Source: VMEP01 sp964414265
GTDB lineage: Bacteria; Patescibacteriota; Minisyncoccia; Phycocordibacterales; VMEP01
NCBI GenBank assembly: GCA_964414265.1
Contig: CAYPVT010000009.1
Location: 1 to 23,694, forward strand
Length of the DNA: 23,694 nt
Reading direction: 5' to 3'
Below the pieces are notes generated by a model, which was not told the DNA's origin, searched no databases, and saw only the letters and a program-made list of their open reading frames with translations. Every line of letters begins with the position of its first letter. Position 1 is the first letter of the stretch. The position numbers were made by a program, and so were the translations under genes. Positions 1 through 6,575 of the stretch are shown here, in pieces.

Positions 1-72
1 CCGAGGTAGCTCAGTTGGTAGAGCATTTCCCTGAAGAGGAAGGGGTCGCCGGTTCAAATCCGGCCCTCGGCA
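1..72 (+). tRNA. tRNA-Phe (anticodon GAA), first base outside the window
   Basis: The cloverleaf is read directly. The T arm is GCCGG / TTCAAAT / CCGGC at 48-64, the 3' acceptor strand CCTCGGC is at 65-71, and the discriminator A is at 72. The anticodon stem is 26-30 with 38-42 and its loop CTGAAGA carries GAA at 33-35, which reads Phe codons. The 5' acceptor strand needs one more G before base 1, so the gene starts one base upstream of the window. No CCA is encoded: the next bases are CAC. Confidence 0.95.
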
Positions 73-82
73 CACTACAAAA

Positions 83-113
83 CAAAAAACTCCGCATATC
101 GCGGAGTTTTTTT
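83..113. terminator. Bidirectional intrinsic terminator between tRNA-Phe and hsp20
   Basis: A 7-bp stem ACTCCGC / GCGGAGT (89-95 and 101-107) with loop ATATC is followed by seven T on the plus strand. It is preceded by an A-rich run that gives a T tract on the minus strand. It lies between the convergent tRNA-Phe and hsp20 genes and can serve both. Confidence 0.85.
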
Positions 114-120
114 GTTTGTA

Positions 121-591
121 TTATATTGAGCGAACTTTTAGTTTTGTTTGTTTTTCGCGATCAACTTTTGGAAGGCGAATGACAAGTAGTCCGTGTTTTT
201 CAATTGCTTCGGTTTCTTCTGGTTCTATTTCTTGTGGAAGCATTATTGTTCTTGAGAATGAACCCCAATAGAGTTCATTGTAGAAATAGTCATCATCTTC
301 GCCCTCTTTGTTTTCTTCACGCTTACCGCGGATTGTTACCATGTCGCGAGTTATAGATATTTGAAGATCGTCTGGTTTTACCCCGGCGACAATTGATTTT
401 ATTATTATCTCGGTTGGCGTCTGATAAACATCAACAGTTAGTTGCGCTTCTTCATTTTCTTCTTCTAACCAACCAGCCTCTCCTTTGTGGGCTCTTTTTT
501 CTTCGTTTTCTTCTCGAGTATCCTCACTCTCTTCATTTAAAGAAACACTACCAGTTAATTTTTCGAAAAATGATCTTTTATCTTTTGACAT
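121..591 (-). CDS. Hsp20 / alpha-crystallin family small heat shock protein
   Basis: ATP-independent holdase chaperone that binds unfolding proteins in the cytoplasm (family knowledge). The 156-residue product has a charged, acidic N-terminal arm (about residues 1-48, rich in E, D and K). An alpha-crystallin domain follows, with the typical A-G-V-K-P-D-D-L block, then V-T-I-R-G-K-R-E, then L-P-x-x-I with the G-L-L-V-I-R-L-P ending. The C-terminal tail has L-K-V in the place of the usual I-x-I/V anchor. There is no SD before the ATG. A TATAAA box at 610-615 (minus strand) would give a very short leader. The gene lies 28 bases downstream of the PrsW-like gene on the same strand and ends against the bidirectional terminator. 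Confidence 0.9.
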   Translation of the reverse strand: MSKDKRSFFEKLTGSVSLNEESEDTREENEEKRAHKGEAGWLEEENEEAQLTVDVYQTPTEIIIKSIVAGVKPDDLQISITRDMVTIRGKREENKEGEDDDYFYNELYWGSFSRTIMLPQEIEPEETEAIEKHGLLVIRLPKVDREKQTKLKVRSI

Positions 592-619
592 AGGGGGCTT
601 AGTTAATTATTTATAAAAT

Positions 620-1321
620 TTATTCACGCAACAACTTTATTTTTTCAAAGACAAGAAGGATTAAAACAGCGACAATCCAAAAGAATGCAAATACAACTAG
701 AACATTCTTGTTTTCATCATTCATTATAAAAAAATTAAACAAAGTATGCAACGCAGTTGCGGATATTAAACCAAGAAGAAGCGCGATTGTGCGGCTAAAG
801 AGACTTTTATAAAAAGTAAGTCCAAGTGCGATTCCGATAAGGGCACTGCCTTCTGCATGTAAAACCGCTGCCCCTAAAAAGCGAAGATTCCCCGTAATGA
901 GGCCTTCCAATAGGTTTCCGTTTTTTATTGGGTCAAATAAAAACAATGCGCTTTCGGCGGCGGCAAAACCTAAGGCGGCAGTAATGAGATACATTGAATA
1001 GTCGATTGGCTCATCTAAGAAACGTCTTGACCAAAAGATAATTGCCAAAAAGGCTAAAAATTTTGTGAATTCTTCTATTAACGCCCAAGCAGATAGTGTT
1101 GCCACACCCTCTGCTAGGAAAACTTGGACATATTGTTGTAGTGGTAAAACAAACTCAACCCCAACCATTCCAGCAATAAAAACGAAAGTGAGAAGAATTT
1201 TCGGTTCTGGATTTAGTTTGTCTTGTCTTAACCAAAACCAAAGCCAAAATATTGCAGGCAAAATTCCGCCAAGTAGGGAATAAAAAATTATGAGATTATT
1301 TGAACTTATCATATTGGCCAT
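620..1321 (-). CDS. PrsW-family intramembrane metalloprotease
   Basis: A predicted multi-spanning membrane protein of 233 residues with about 7-8 hydrophobic segments. The family signature residues are visible: E83-E84-x-x-K87, F119-x-x-x-E123, H155 in L-H-A-E-G-S, and H192-x-x-x-N196. In Bacillus subtilis, PrsW carries out site-1 cleavage of an anti-sigma factor; the target here is unknown and no anti-sigma gene is seen nearby. The ATG at 1321 overlaps the valS end by 13 bases. An alternative ATG at 1312 (residue 4) makes a classical ATGA overlap with the valS stop and may be the real start. Either way it looks translationally coupled to valS. Confidence 0.8.
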   Translation of the reverse strand: MANMISSNNLIIFYSLLGGILPAIFWLWFWLRQDKLNPEPKILLTFVFIAGMVGVEFVLPLQQYVQVFLAEGVATLSAWALIEEFTKFLAFLAIIFWSRRFLDEPIDYSMYLITAALGFAAAESALFLFDPIKNGNLLEGLITGNLRFLGAAVLHAEGSALIGIALGLTFYKSLFSRTIALLLGLISATALHTLFNFFIMNDENKNVLVVFAFFWIVAVLILLVFEKIKLLRE

Positions 1322-3501
1322 TTTTCAACCATTAATATTTCTCGGTCTTTCATTTTTGATTTTGGAAGATGTTGCCAGATTGATTCTGTCGCGAACGGCA
1401 TGAAAGGATGAAGCGCTTTTAGTAGCTTGTGAAGAATTTCCTGAAGCATTATTGCTGTGGCGCTTTTATCTTTTTCATCGTTACCATTTAAGCGTATTTT
1501 ACTTTCCTCAATTATTTTGTCTGCAAAGATGTGCCATGCATAATGATACAATTTTTCTCCAGCGAGATAGAAACGATAATTTTCGATATCACTAGTAATT
1601 TCTTCAAGTGTTTTTTCAAACTCTTTTATTTGTTCTTCTTGCCAGTCACCAAGCTCTATCTTTTCAGTATTTATTTTTTCTGTGTTTTCCAAAACAAATC
1701 TGGTTATGTTCCAGAGTTTATTGGCGAAGTTTTTATATCCGCGAATTTTGTCTTCTGAGAGTTTAGAATCATTTCCTGGTGCAGTGCCGATAATAAGCGA
1801 AAGGCGCACAGCGTCGGTGCCGAATTTGTCGGACATATCAACGGGGTCGATTATGTTGCCAAGAGATTTAGACATCTTGCGTCCCTGTCCGTCGCGAACT
1901 AACCCATGTAGATAAACTTTTTTAAAAGGAATTTGTCCTGTGAGATATGTACTCATGAGAATCATGCGCGCTACCCAGAAGAATAAAATATCATAACCAG
2001 TTTCAAGTACGTCTGTTGGGTGGTATTTTTTTAGATTATCTGTTTTCTCTGGCCACCCCAAAGTGGAGAAGGTCCAAAGACCAGAAGAGAACCAGGTATC
2101 AAGGGTGTCTTCATCTTGATTCCAATCATCGCCCTCTGGAGCGTCTACTCCAGTATATGTTTCGTCTCCTCGATACCAGACAGGGATTCTATGCCCATAC
2201 CAAATTTGTCGTGAAATACACCAATCTCTTAGATTATTTATCCAGTGGAAGTAAATTTTTGAAAAATGGTCTGGGATAATTTCCACCTGCCCATTTTCGA
2301 CGACATGAATCATCAGCTTTTTGAGCGTGACCATCTCTCCTGAGGCGATGCCGTTTATTTCTGAATAAGGTAGTTTGAATTCCTTATTAACATCAATAAA
2401 CCACTGCATCATTATCTGTGGCTCTATCACGCCTCCACCGCGACTGTCGGTGGCGATATTGTGTATATAGTTTTCGTCAGTTTTGACGACCAAGCCTTTG
2501 CTTTTTAATTTTTCAACAATAAGGGCGCGCGCTTTTTTAATGTGTTGTCCGGCAAATTCTCCAGCGATAGGTAGAAGCTTCCCTTTGTAGTCAATGATTT
2601 GTTCTTTATCAAGATTATGTCGCTCGGCTATTTCAAAGTCGACTGCATCGTGCCACGGGGTAATAGTCATGACTCCAGTCCCAAACTCCATATCAATTGC
2701 TTTGTCTTTAAGAATTGTTGCTTTGATAGGTCCGTTTATCCACTCCAGTTCTATTTCTTGCCCATCTTTATATTCTTCATAACGCTTATCGTCTGGATGC
2801 ATAACGACATATTTATCTCCAAATTTTGTTTCTGGGCGGGCGGTACCAATAACGAACGGTCCATATTGTAGGTAATAGAAAGTTGTTTTTTCTTCCACGT
2901 GTTCAACTTCTTCATCAGAAACAGTTGTTTGAAGTTTTGGATCCCAGTTGACGATGCGATGACCTCGGTAGATTAAATCATCATCATACATTTTTTTGAA
3001 TGCTGTTCTGACGGCAAGGTTACGCGCTTTATCTAAAGTGTATGCTTCACGACTCCAATCAATTGATGAACCCATGCGTTTAATCTGGCCGACTATTGTG
3101 TCGTGGCTCTCTTGGGCATAATCTTCAACTCGTTTTAAAAATGCTTCACGGCCTAAATCGTGGCGTGTTTTTTCTTCTTCTTTATAAATATTTTTTTCAA
3201 CTTTTTCTTGGGTCGCAATTGCGGCATGGTCTGTTCCAGGGAGCCAAAGGGTGCGTTTTCCGCGCATACGATTAAAGCGAACAAGAATGTCTTCAATAGC
3301 GAGCATCGCGGCGTGCCCGACATGGAGAGTTCCAGTAACGTTTGGAGGGGGGAGGACTATAGAAAAAGATTCTGCCTCGCTGTCTGTAATTCCTTTCTCA
3401 ACACATACGTCTGGGTTAAAAAATCCACTATCCTCCCATAGTTTGTATATAGCGCCTTCCGTTTCTTTTGAGTCGTACGGCTTAAGGAATTTATCATCCA
3501 T
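1309..3501 (-). CDS. valS: Valine--tRNA ligase, short form
   Basis: Charges tRNA-Val with valine in the cytoplasm and edits mischarged threonine. The class I signature H60-V-G-H63 follows P-P-P-N-V-T-G-T-L, and K-M-S-K-S lies near residue 541. The CP1 editing domain shows G-T-A-R-P-E-T and the P-W-H-D-A-V-D-F-E block. D-W-C-I-S-R-Q and G-H-R-I-P-V-W-Y mark the catalytic core. At 730 residues the protein is well short of the roughly 860-950 of most bacterial ValRS. It ends soon after the anticodon-binding helical domain, so the C-terminal tRNA-binding coiled coil is absent. The start has no SD. Two overlapping TATGAT boxes lie at 3511-3521 (minus strand), divergent from the plus-strand gene at 3633. 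Confidence 0.97.
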   Translation of the reverse strand: MDDKFLKPYDSKETEGAIYKLWEDSGFFNPDVCVEKGITDSEAESFSIVLPPPNVTGTLHVGHAAMLAIEDILVRFNRMRGKRTLWLPGTDHAAIATQEKVEKNIYKEEEKTRHDLGREAFLKRVEDYAQESHDTIVGQIKRMGSSIDWSREAYTLDKARNLAVRTAFKKMYDDDLIYRGHRIVNWDPKLQTTVSDEEVEHVEEKTTFYYLQYGPFVIGTARPETKFGDKYVVMHPDDKRYEEYKDGQEIELEWINGPIKATILKDKAIDMEFGTGVMTITPWHDAVDFEIAERHNLDKEQIIDYKGKLLPIAGEFAGQHIKKARALIVEKLKSKGLVVKTDENYIHNIATDSRGGGVIEPQIMMQWFIDVNKEFKLPYSEINGIASGEMVTLKKLMIHVVENGQVEIIPDHFSKIYFHWINNLRDWCISRQIWYGHRIPVWYRGDETYTGVDAPEGDDWNQDEDTLDTWFSSGLWTFSTLGWPEKTDNLKKYHPTDVLETGYDILFFWVARMILMSTYLTGQIPFKKVYLHGLVRDGQGRKMSKSLGNIIDPVDMSDKFGTDAVRLSLIIGTAPGNDSKLSEDKIRGYKNFANKLWNITRFVLENTEKINTEKIELGDWQEEQIKEFEKTLEEITSDIENYRFYLAGEKLYHYAWHIFADKIIEESKIRLNGNDEKDKSATAIMLQEILHKLLKALHPFMPFATESIWQHLPKSKMKDREILMVEKWPI

Positions 3502-3556
3502 AATGACAAAATCATATCATAAATAAGGGTTTTTTCTATTGTTATTTATTTAGCTA

Positions 3557-3584
3557 TTGCAATTTTATTATTGTATGGTATAAT
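3557..3584 (+). promoter_or_regulatory. Sigma-70-like promoter of the orphan gene at 3633
   Basis: A -35 box TTGCAA (3557-3562) and a perfect -10 TATAAT (3579-3584) are separated by 16 bases, with TGG directly before the -10 (extended -10). Transcription would start near 3591, leaving a leader of about 42 bases that holds the AAGGAG ribosome binding site. Confidence 0.75.
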
Positions 3585-3632
3585 TGCGTAAGTGATTCTT
3601 TTAGATGTTTAGGCGTGAGAAGGAGAGTTCAA

Positions 3633-4073
3633 ATGGAAGCAGACACAAGAAAAGTGATAGGAGTCTTCTCGGCAATATTCGGTCGCGAGGGCGATCCGAA
3701 ACGAGTCTTGCCCGGGTTTTCATTTCCGGAAGAGGTTCTGGTGGCGTTAGAGGACTTCAGGTTCGGCGAATGCTTTAAGGAAGAGAAGGGCGACCTTAAG
3801 AGTATTGCAGTCGTTCGGCACACCTACGACAAGGAGAAAAAGAACGCCCTCGATTTGATTCGTGGGTCGAAATGGATTGGTCCGATGGTAGGTCCGGAGA
3901 AAGATCCAGAGAAAAGGAAGAAGCAAAAGGAATACCTCGTCCATCTCTGCTTCCTTGCCGCCTTGATTCATGATAGGCGTTGGGAAGAAGTGTGGAAAAA
4001 GTTTCTGCGTAATAGCAGAAGCGAGGCGATTGTTTACATTTACCTCAACCGTCTCCCACTCGAACTAGAATGA
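3633..4073 (+). CDS. Hypothetical protein, GC-rich orphan with strong SD (146 aa)
   Basis: No recognised family. I choose the ATG at 3633 because GAAGGAG at 3619-3625 sits at ideal SD spacing; a GTG at 3615 lies upstream of that site and is unlikely. The 146-residue product is charged and mostly helical in appearance, with a K/E-rich middle (P-E-K-D-P-E-K-R-K-K near residue 95) and a W-E-E-V-W-K-K segment near the end. There is no signal peptide and no membrane segment. Base composition differs from neighbours: 34 of 60 bases are G or C at 3661-3720, against 19 of 60 in valS at 2461-2520. It is a complete unit, with a near-consensus promoter and a strong terminator that reaches into the convergent tsaD gene. 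It resembles the genes at 10819, 21431 and 23241 in these traits, not in sequence. Confidence 0.8.
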   Translation: MEADTRKVIGVFSAIFGREGDPKRVLPGFSFPEEVLVALEDFRFGECFKEEKGDLKSIAVVRHTYDKEKKNALDLIRGSKWIGPMVGPEKDPEKRKKQKEYLVHLCFLAALIHDRRWEEVWKKFLRNSRSEAIVYIYLNRLPLELE

Positions 4074-5309
4074 CAAGTTGCCCATAGCGCGGATTCGTGA
4101 AAGCGAAGTCCGCGCGATTTTTTTGTCTGATTTAAAATATCCAGCAAGTCCTATCATGATTGCGTTGTCGGTTGTGAGTGTTTGCGAAGGAACGAAAAGT
4201 TTTGTTTCTGGAAAATTATCGGCGAACGATTTTTCAAAAGAATGGCGAATTTGTTTGTTTGCTGAAACACCACCACCGAGTGAGAATGTTTTTATCTTAT
4301 ATTTTTTTACCGCTCGTTCACTTTTTGAAAGTAAAACTTCTGTTGCGGAATCTTCAAATTCGCAAGCAATTGATTCTTTAATATCTGCAGTAATTTTAGC
4401 TAAAACATTCATCTTCGATGGATGTTCGCCCGACCCAGCTGATGCTGGGTTTAGGGATATTTTTTTTAATGTATAAAGCACGGCGGTTTTTAATCCGGCA
4501 AAAGAAAAATCAAAATCTTTTGAGTGAAGCATTGGTCGTGGTAGTGGGTATGGGGATTTTTCTCCAAGATGTTTTTCGCGATATTTTTCGGAAAGTAACG
4601 ATATCTCCGGTCCTCCAGGATATGGTAGGGAAAGCATTCTCGCGACCTTGTCAAAGGCTTCGCCGACAGCATCGTCTCTTGTTTGCCCGACTAGTTTGTA
4701 GGCACCCCATTTTTTAGCCAAAACAAGCTCAGTATGACCGCCAGAGATAAGAAGGGATAGCATTGGGAATAGTGGTTTTTTGAGCGTAAAATTGCCATTT
4801 TTTACGTTTTTTAGAAGGGAAGCGAGCAAGTGCCCTTCCATGTGATTTGCTGGGATAACCGGTATCCCCCAAAGGAAATTTAAAGCTTTAGCAAAATTAA
4901 TTCCAACCCAAAGTGCTGGTTCAAGTCCTGGGCCATTGGTTACAACAATCAATTCTATTTTAGGAGTTTTTATGCTTGGTAGTTCTCCACAAATCAATTC
5001 AAAAAGCTCAGGTTCATGAGAGAGAAGTGCCTTTAATTTGTTTGTGTCCTTGGTGCTAAAAGTTTTTGTTTTGGCATTTTTTAATAAACCACTTTCTTTT
5101 AGAGCGGTTTTTAAAATTGGAACAAGGTTTTTTGAGTGTTCGCGTTTAGCGAGTGCTGGATATACGCCCCCGTATTGCTCGTGGATTTTTATTTGTGAAA
5201 TAAGCGCATTACCCAAAACAGAAACTTTTGTTTCCGCTTTTGTTTCTTTAATGTCGAGAATTGCTATCGCAGTTTCGTCACACGATGTTTCTATGGCTAG
5301 GATTTTCAT
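4065..5309 (-). CDS. tsaD: tRNA N6-adenosine threonylcarbamoyltransferase TsaD, long form
   Basis: Transfers the threonylcarbamoyl group to A37 of ANN-decoding tRNAs, together with TsaB and TsaE in most bacteria; neither partner gene is in this window. The N-terminus M-K-I-L-A-I-E-T-S-C-D-E-T is canonical. The metal-binding H156-M-E-G-H160 motif, S-G-G-H-T near 190 and the late G-G-G-V-S-A-N and T-D-N-A blocks are present. At 414 residues it is about 75 longer than E. coli TsaD. The extra length includes an insert at about residues 77-115, before the I-V-V-T-N-G-P-G-L block, and an N-P-A-S-A-G-S-G segment near 287-294 encoded by a DNA palindrome. The 3' end overlaps the convergent gene at 3633 by 9 bases. 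It lies 35 bases downstream of the alkD-like gene and is probably cotranscribed with it. Confidence 0.96.
   Translation of the reverse strand: MKILAIETSCDETAIAILDIKETKAETKVSVLGNALISQIKIHEQYGGVYPALAKREHSKNLVPILKTALKESGLLKNAKTKTFSTKDTNKLKALLSHEPELFELICGELPSIKTPKIELIVVTNGPGLEPALWVGINFAKALNFLWGIPVIPANHMEGHLLASLLKNVKNGNFTLKKPLFPMLSLLISGGHTELVLAKKWGAYKLVGQTRDDAVGEAFDKVARMLSLPYPGGPEISLLSEKYREKHLGEKSPYPLPRPMLHSKDFDFSFAGLKTAVLYTLKKISLNPASAGSGEHPSKMNVLAKITADIKESIACEFEDSATEVLLSKSERAVKKYKIKTFSLGGGVSANKQIRHSFEKSFADNFPETKLFVPSQTLTTDNAIMIGLAGYFKSDKKIARTSLSRIRAMGNLSF
4087..4124 (+). terminator. Intrinsic terminator of the orphan gene, inside the tsaD 3' end
   Basis: GCGCGGATTCG pairs with CGAAgTCCGCGC (one bulged G) around a TGAAAG loop at 4087-4115, followed by T7 at 4118-4124. 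The hairpin lies completely within the last codons of tsaD on the other strand. Confidence 0.85.
4433..4450. repeat. Palindromic insert within tsaD coding sequence
   Basis: ACCCAGC-TGAT-GCTGGGT is a perfect 7-bp inverted repeat with a 4-base loop. It is in frame and encodes part of an N-P-A-S-A-G-S-G segment at a place where TsaD proteins normally have a short, variable linker after L-K-T-A-V-L. Confidence 0.6.
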
Positions 5310-5344
5310 AACATTTGCATATTATCCGAACAAAGCCGAAAAGG

Positions 5345-6055
5345 CTAATTGTGTAGATAAAACAATCTTTTTTCTTCTGGAAAACGCTCTATGGAATAAC
5401 GAAGTGTAGTTCGTGGAATTTGTTTGAGGTGTTTTTTAAGAAATCTTTCCTCTTCAGTTTGAGAACATCTTTTGCCGACTTCACGAAGCATCCAGCCAAC
5501 TGCTTTGTGGATTAAGTCGTGTTTGTCATTTAATAAAATCTCGGCAATTTTTAACGTTTCTTTTGGTTGACCTTGTTTTATAAAATGAAACGTTGAAAGT
5601 ATTGCAATTCGGCGTTCCCAAAGATTTTTTGAGTGTGCAAGTTTTAAGAGAAGGGAAGTCTCTTGTTTTGTTTGATAAAGATATGCGCCAACAATTTTAT
5701 CTGCTGAAAGATCAACCAAATCCCAGTTGTTTATTTGTTTTGTGTGTTTTAAGTAAAAATTAAAGATGCCTTTTTTGGTTTTTTCGTCTCCTTTTTCAAA
5801 CTGATGAACTAAAATTAAAATTGCGACTAATCTTTCCTCGTGTATTTTTGAGGAAAGAAGTTGTTTGGTGTTTGGTAGAGAAAGGTCTTTGTATTTTAAA
5901 GAAATGGAACGAGATTTTGGAACAGTTACTCCAAGAAAAATATCTCCCTCAGCATATTCACCAGGGCCAGTCTTAAAGAAGCTTTGTAATACTTTCTTCT
6001 TTTTTGGGTCGGCTAGTTTTTTTAAGTCGTTTTTAAGAGAGATGATTTGTGGCAT
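5345..6055 (-). CDS. DNA alkylation repair protein, AlkD-like HEAT-repeat glycosylase
   Basis: A 236-residue all-helical protein of the AlkD family, which removes N3- and N7-alkylated purines from DNA. Family landmarks are clear: F-F-K-T-G-P-G-E-Y near residue 26, G-V-x-V-P near 42, and the catalytic helix N-N-W111-D-L-V-D115. W111 and D115 match the W109/D113 spacing of Bacillus cereus AlkD. K-A-V-G-W188-M-L-R-E-V-G-K carries the third aromatic (W187 in B. cereus). The C-terminus R-T-T-L-R-Y-S-I-E-R is also typical. The start ATG at 6055 lacks an SD. A TATAAT box at 6103-6108 would give a leader of about 40 bases. It heads a probable two-gene unit with tsaD. Confidence 0.92.
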   Translation of the reverse strand: MPQIISLKNDLKKLADPKKKKVLQSFFKTGPGEYAEGDIFLGVTVPKSRSISLKYKDLSLPNTKQLLSSKIHEERLVAILILVHQFEKGDEKTKKGIFNFYLKHTKQINNWDLVDLSADKIVGAYLYQTKQETSLLLKLAHSKNLWERRIAILSTFHFIKQGQPKETLKIAEILLNDKHDLIHKAVGWMLREVGKRCSQTEEERFLKKHLKQIPRTTLRYSIERFPEEKRLFYLHN

Positions 6056-6102
6056 TGGTAATTATGGGTTAGTGTCGTCGCGCTCCGGTTTTCGACTCCT
6101 CT

Positions 6103-6108
6103 ATTATA
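6103..6108 (-). promoter_or_regulatory. Putative -10 box for alkD-tsaD
   Basis: A perfect TATAAT on the minus strand lies about 48 bases upstream of the alkD start. No good -35 hexamer lies 16-18 bases upstream (TTATTC at best), so this rests on the -10 alone. Confidence 0.4.
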
Positions 6109-6175
6109 ACTTACGCTTGTGGTCAGGAATAATTTTATTGCCGTCGCAACAAAATTTTCACGACCCTGGCTCACG

Positions 6176-6195
6176 ATTTTGCCTGCTGGCAAAAT
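6176..6195. repeat. REP-like palindrome with TGCT loop
   Basis: ATTTTGCC-TGCT-GGCAAAAT is an 8-bp perfect inverted repeat in the non-coding stretch 6056-6252. Its core GCC-TGCT-GGC recurs at 23551-23568. There is no T tract, so it is not an obvious terminator. Confidence 0.5.
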
Positions 6196-6207
6196 ATCGC
6201 TCCGCCT

Positions 6208-6256
6208 CGCACAAGCTAAAAATCTCCCGTATGGGAGATTTTTTTGCGCTTGTGCG
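6208..6256. terminator. Terminator after the tRNA-Val locus
   Basis: The core stem AATCTCCC-GTAT-GGGAGATT (6221-6240) has a T run on both strands, longer on plus. An outer 9-bp pairing CGCACAAGC / GCTTGTGCG (6208-6216 with 6248-6256) extends the hairpin into the last bases of the interrupted tRNA-Val. On the minus strand it ends the tRNA transcript. Confidence 0.75.
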
Positions 6257-6304
6257 CGATAGAGGGGTCGAACCTCTGACCTACCCCACGTCAAGGGGTC
6301 GCTC

Positions 6305-6423
6305 CCCGCCCGAACGGCTGAAATTGGTGGACGATAGAGGAGTCGAACCTCTGACCTACCCCACGTCAAGGGGTCACTCTACCAACTGAGCTAATCGTCC
6401 AAATAGTCGTTCAGTCGGGCGGG
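6305..6423 (-). repeat. 119-nt insert with 9-bp terminal inverted repeats carrying a tRNA
   Basis: This segment separates the two tRNA-Val halves. Its ends are exact inverted repeats, CCCGCCCGA at 6305-6313 and TCGGGCGGG at 6415-6423, and they begin precisely at both junctions. Apart from short flanks, the whole interior is a complete tRNA-Val(GAC). No target-site duplication is visible and no protein is encoded. It may be a palindromic mobile element that captured a tRNA, or the product of recombination between tandem tRNA genes. Confidence 0.65.
6325..6400 (-). tRNA. tRNA-Val (anticodon GAC), inner intact copy, CCA encoded
   Basis: The acceptor helix is GGACGAT / ATCGTCC, the discriminator is A, and CCA is encoded at 6325-6327. 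The D arm GCTC-AGTTGGTA-GAGT, anticodon stem ACCCC / GGGGT with loop TTGACGT (GAC), variable loop AGGTC and T arm AGAGG-TTCGACT-CCTCT are all intact. From the anticodon stem through the T arm it differs from the outer, interrupted tRNA by a single base, so the two are recent duplicates. The acceptor stems differ strongly. It lies inside the insert between the halves of the outer gene. Confidence 0.95.
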
Positions 6424-6444
6424 TACCAACTGAGCTAACCGCGC

Positions 6445-6575
6445 GTACAAATACAAAACAACTGATAATACAATTAGGATTAAGTACCAAATTGTACGAG
6501 TATAATAGTAGTTTTTTGGCGATTTGAATAGAGCTAGGTTTTCAGTGTTCAATAAACGAAAAAGTTTACTTCGCG
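6445..6575. other. Non-coding stretch upstream of the tRNA-Val locus
   Basis: AT-rich sequence that should hold the tRNA promoter on the minus strand. A TATTAT box is present but has no well-spaced -35. A perfect TATAAT at 6501-6506 is on the plus strand with no gene downstream of it. Nothing else can be supported. Confidence 0.4.

Larger units (their letters stand above)
6253..6444 (-). pseudogene. tRNA-Val(GAC) interrupted in the D loop by a 119-nt insert
   Basis: The 5' part (6444-6424) reads GCGCGGT TA GCTC AGTTGGTA, which is the acceptor strand, D stem and D loop. The 3' part (6304-6253) starts with the other D-stem strand GAGC. It continues through anticodon stem ACCCC / GGGGT, loop TTGACGT (anticodon GAC), variable loop, T arm AGAGG-TTCGACC-CCTCT, acceptor ATCGCGC and discriminator A. 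The two parts join to exactly 73 nt with a full 7-bp acceptor helix (one G-U), split between tRNA positions 21 and 22. No CCA is encoded. Whether the halves are ever joined is unknown. I list it as broken because no known bacterial splicing route fits. Confidence 0.85.

Noticed and set aside
5865..6389. 174-codon open frame on the plus strand with a repeated D-R-G-V-E-P-L-T-Y-P-T-S-R-G segment
   Set aside because: The repeat is the translation of the two tRNA-Val copies read antisense; it is a well-known false protein pattern over tRNA genes.
6501..6506. Perfect TATAAT on the plus strand
   Set aside because: No gene or terminator follows on the plus strand before the convergent acyltransferase end, and no -35 is present. 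A small RNA cannot be excluded.
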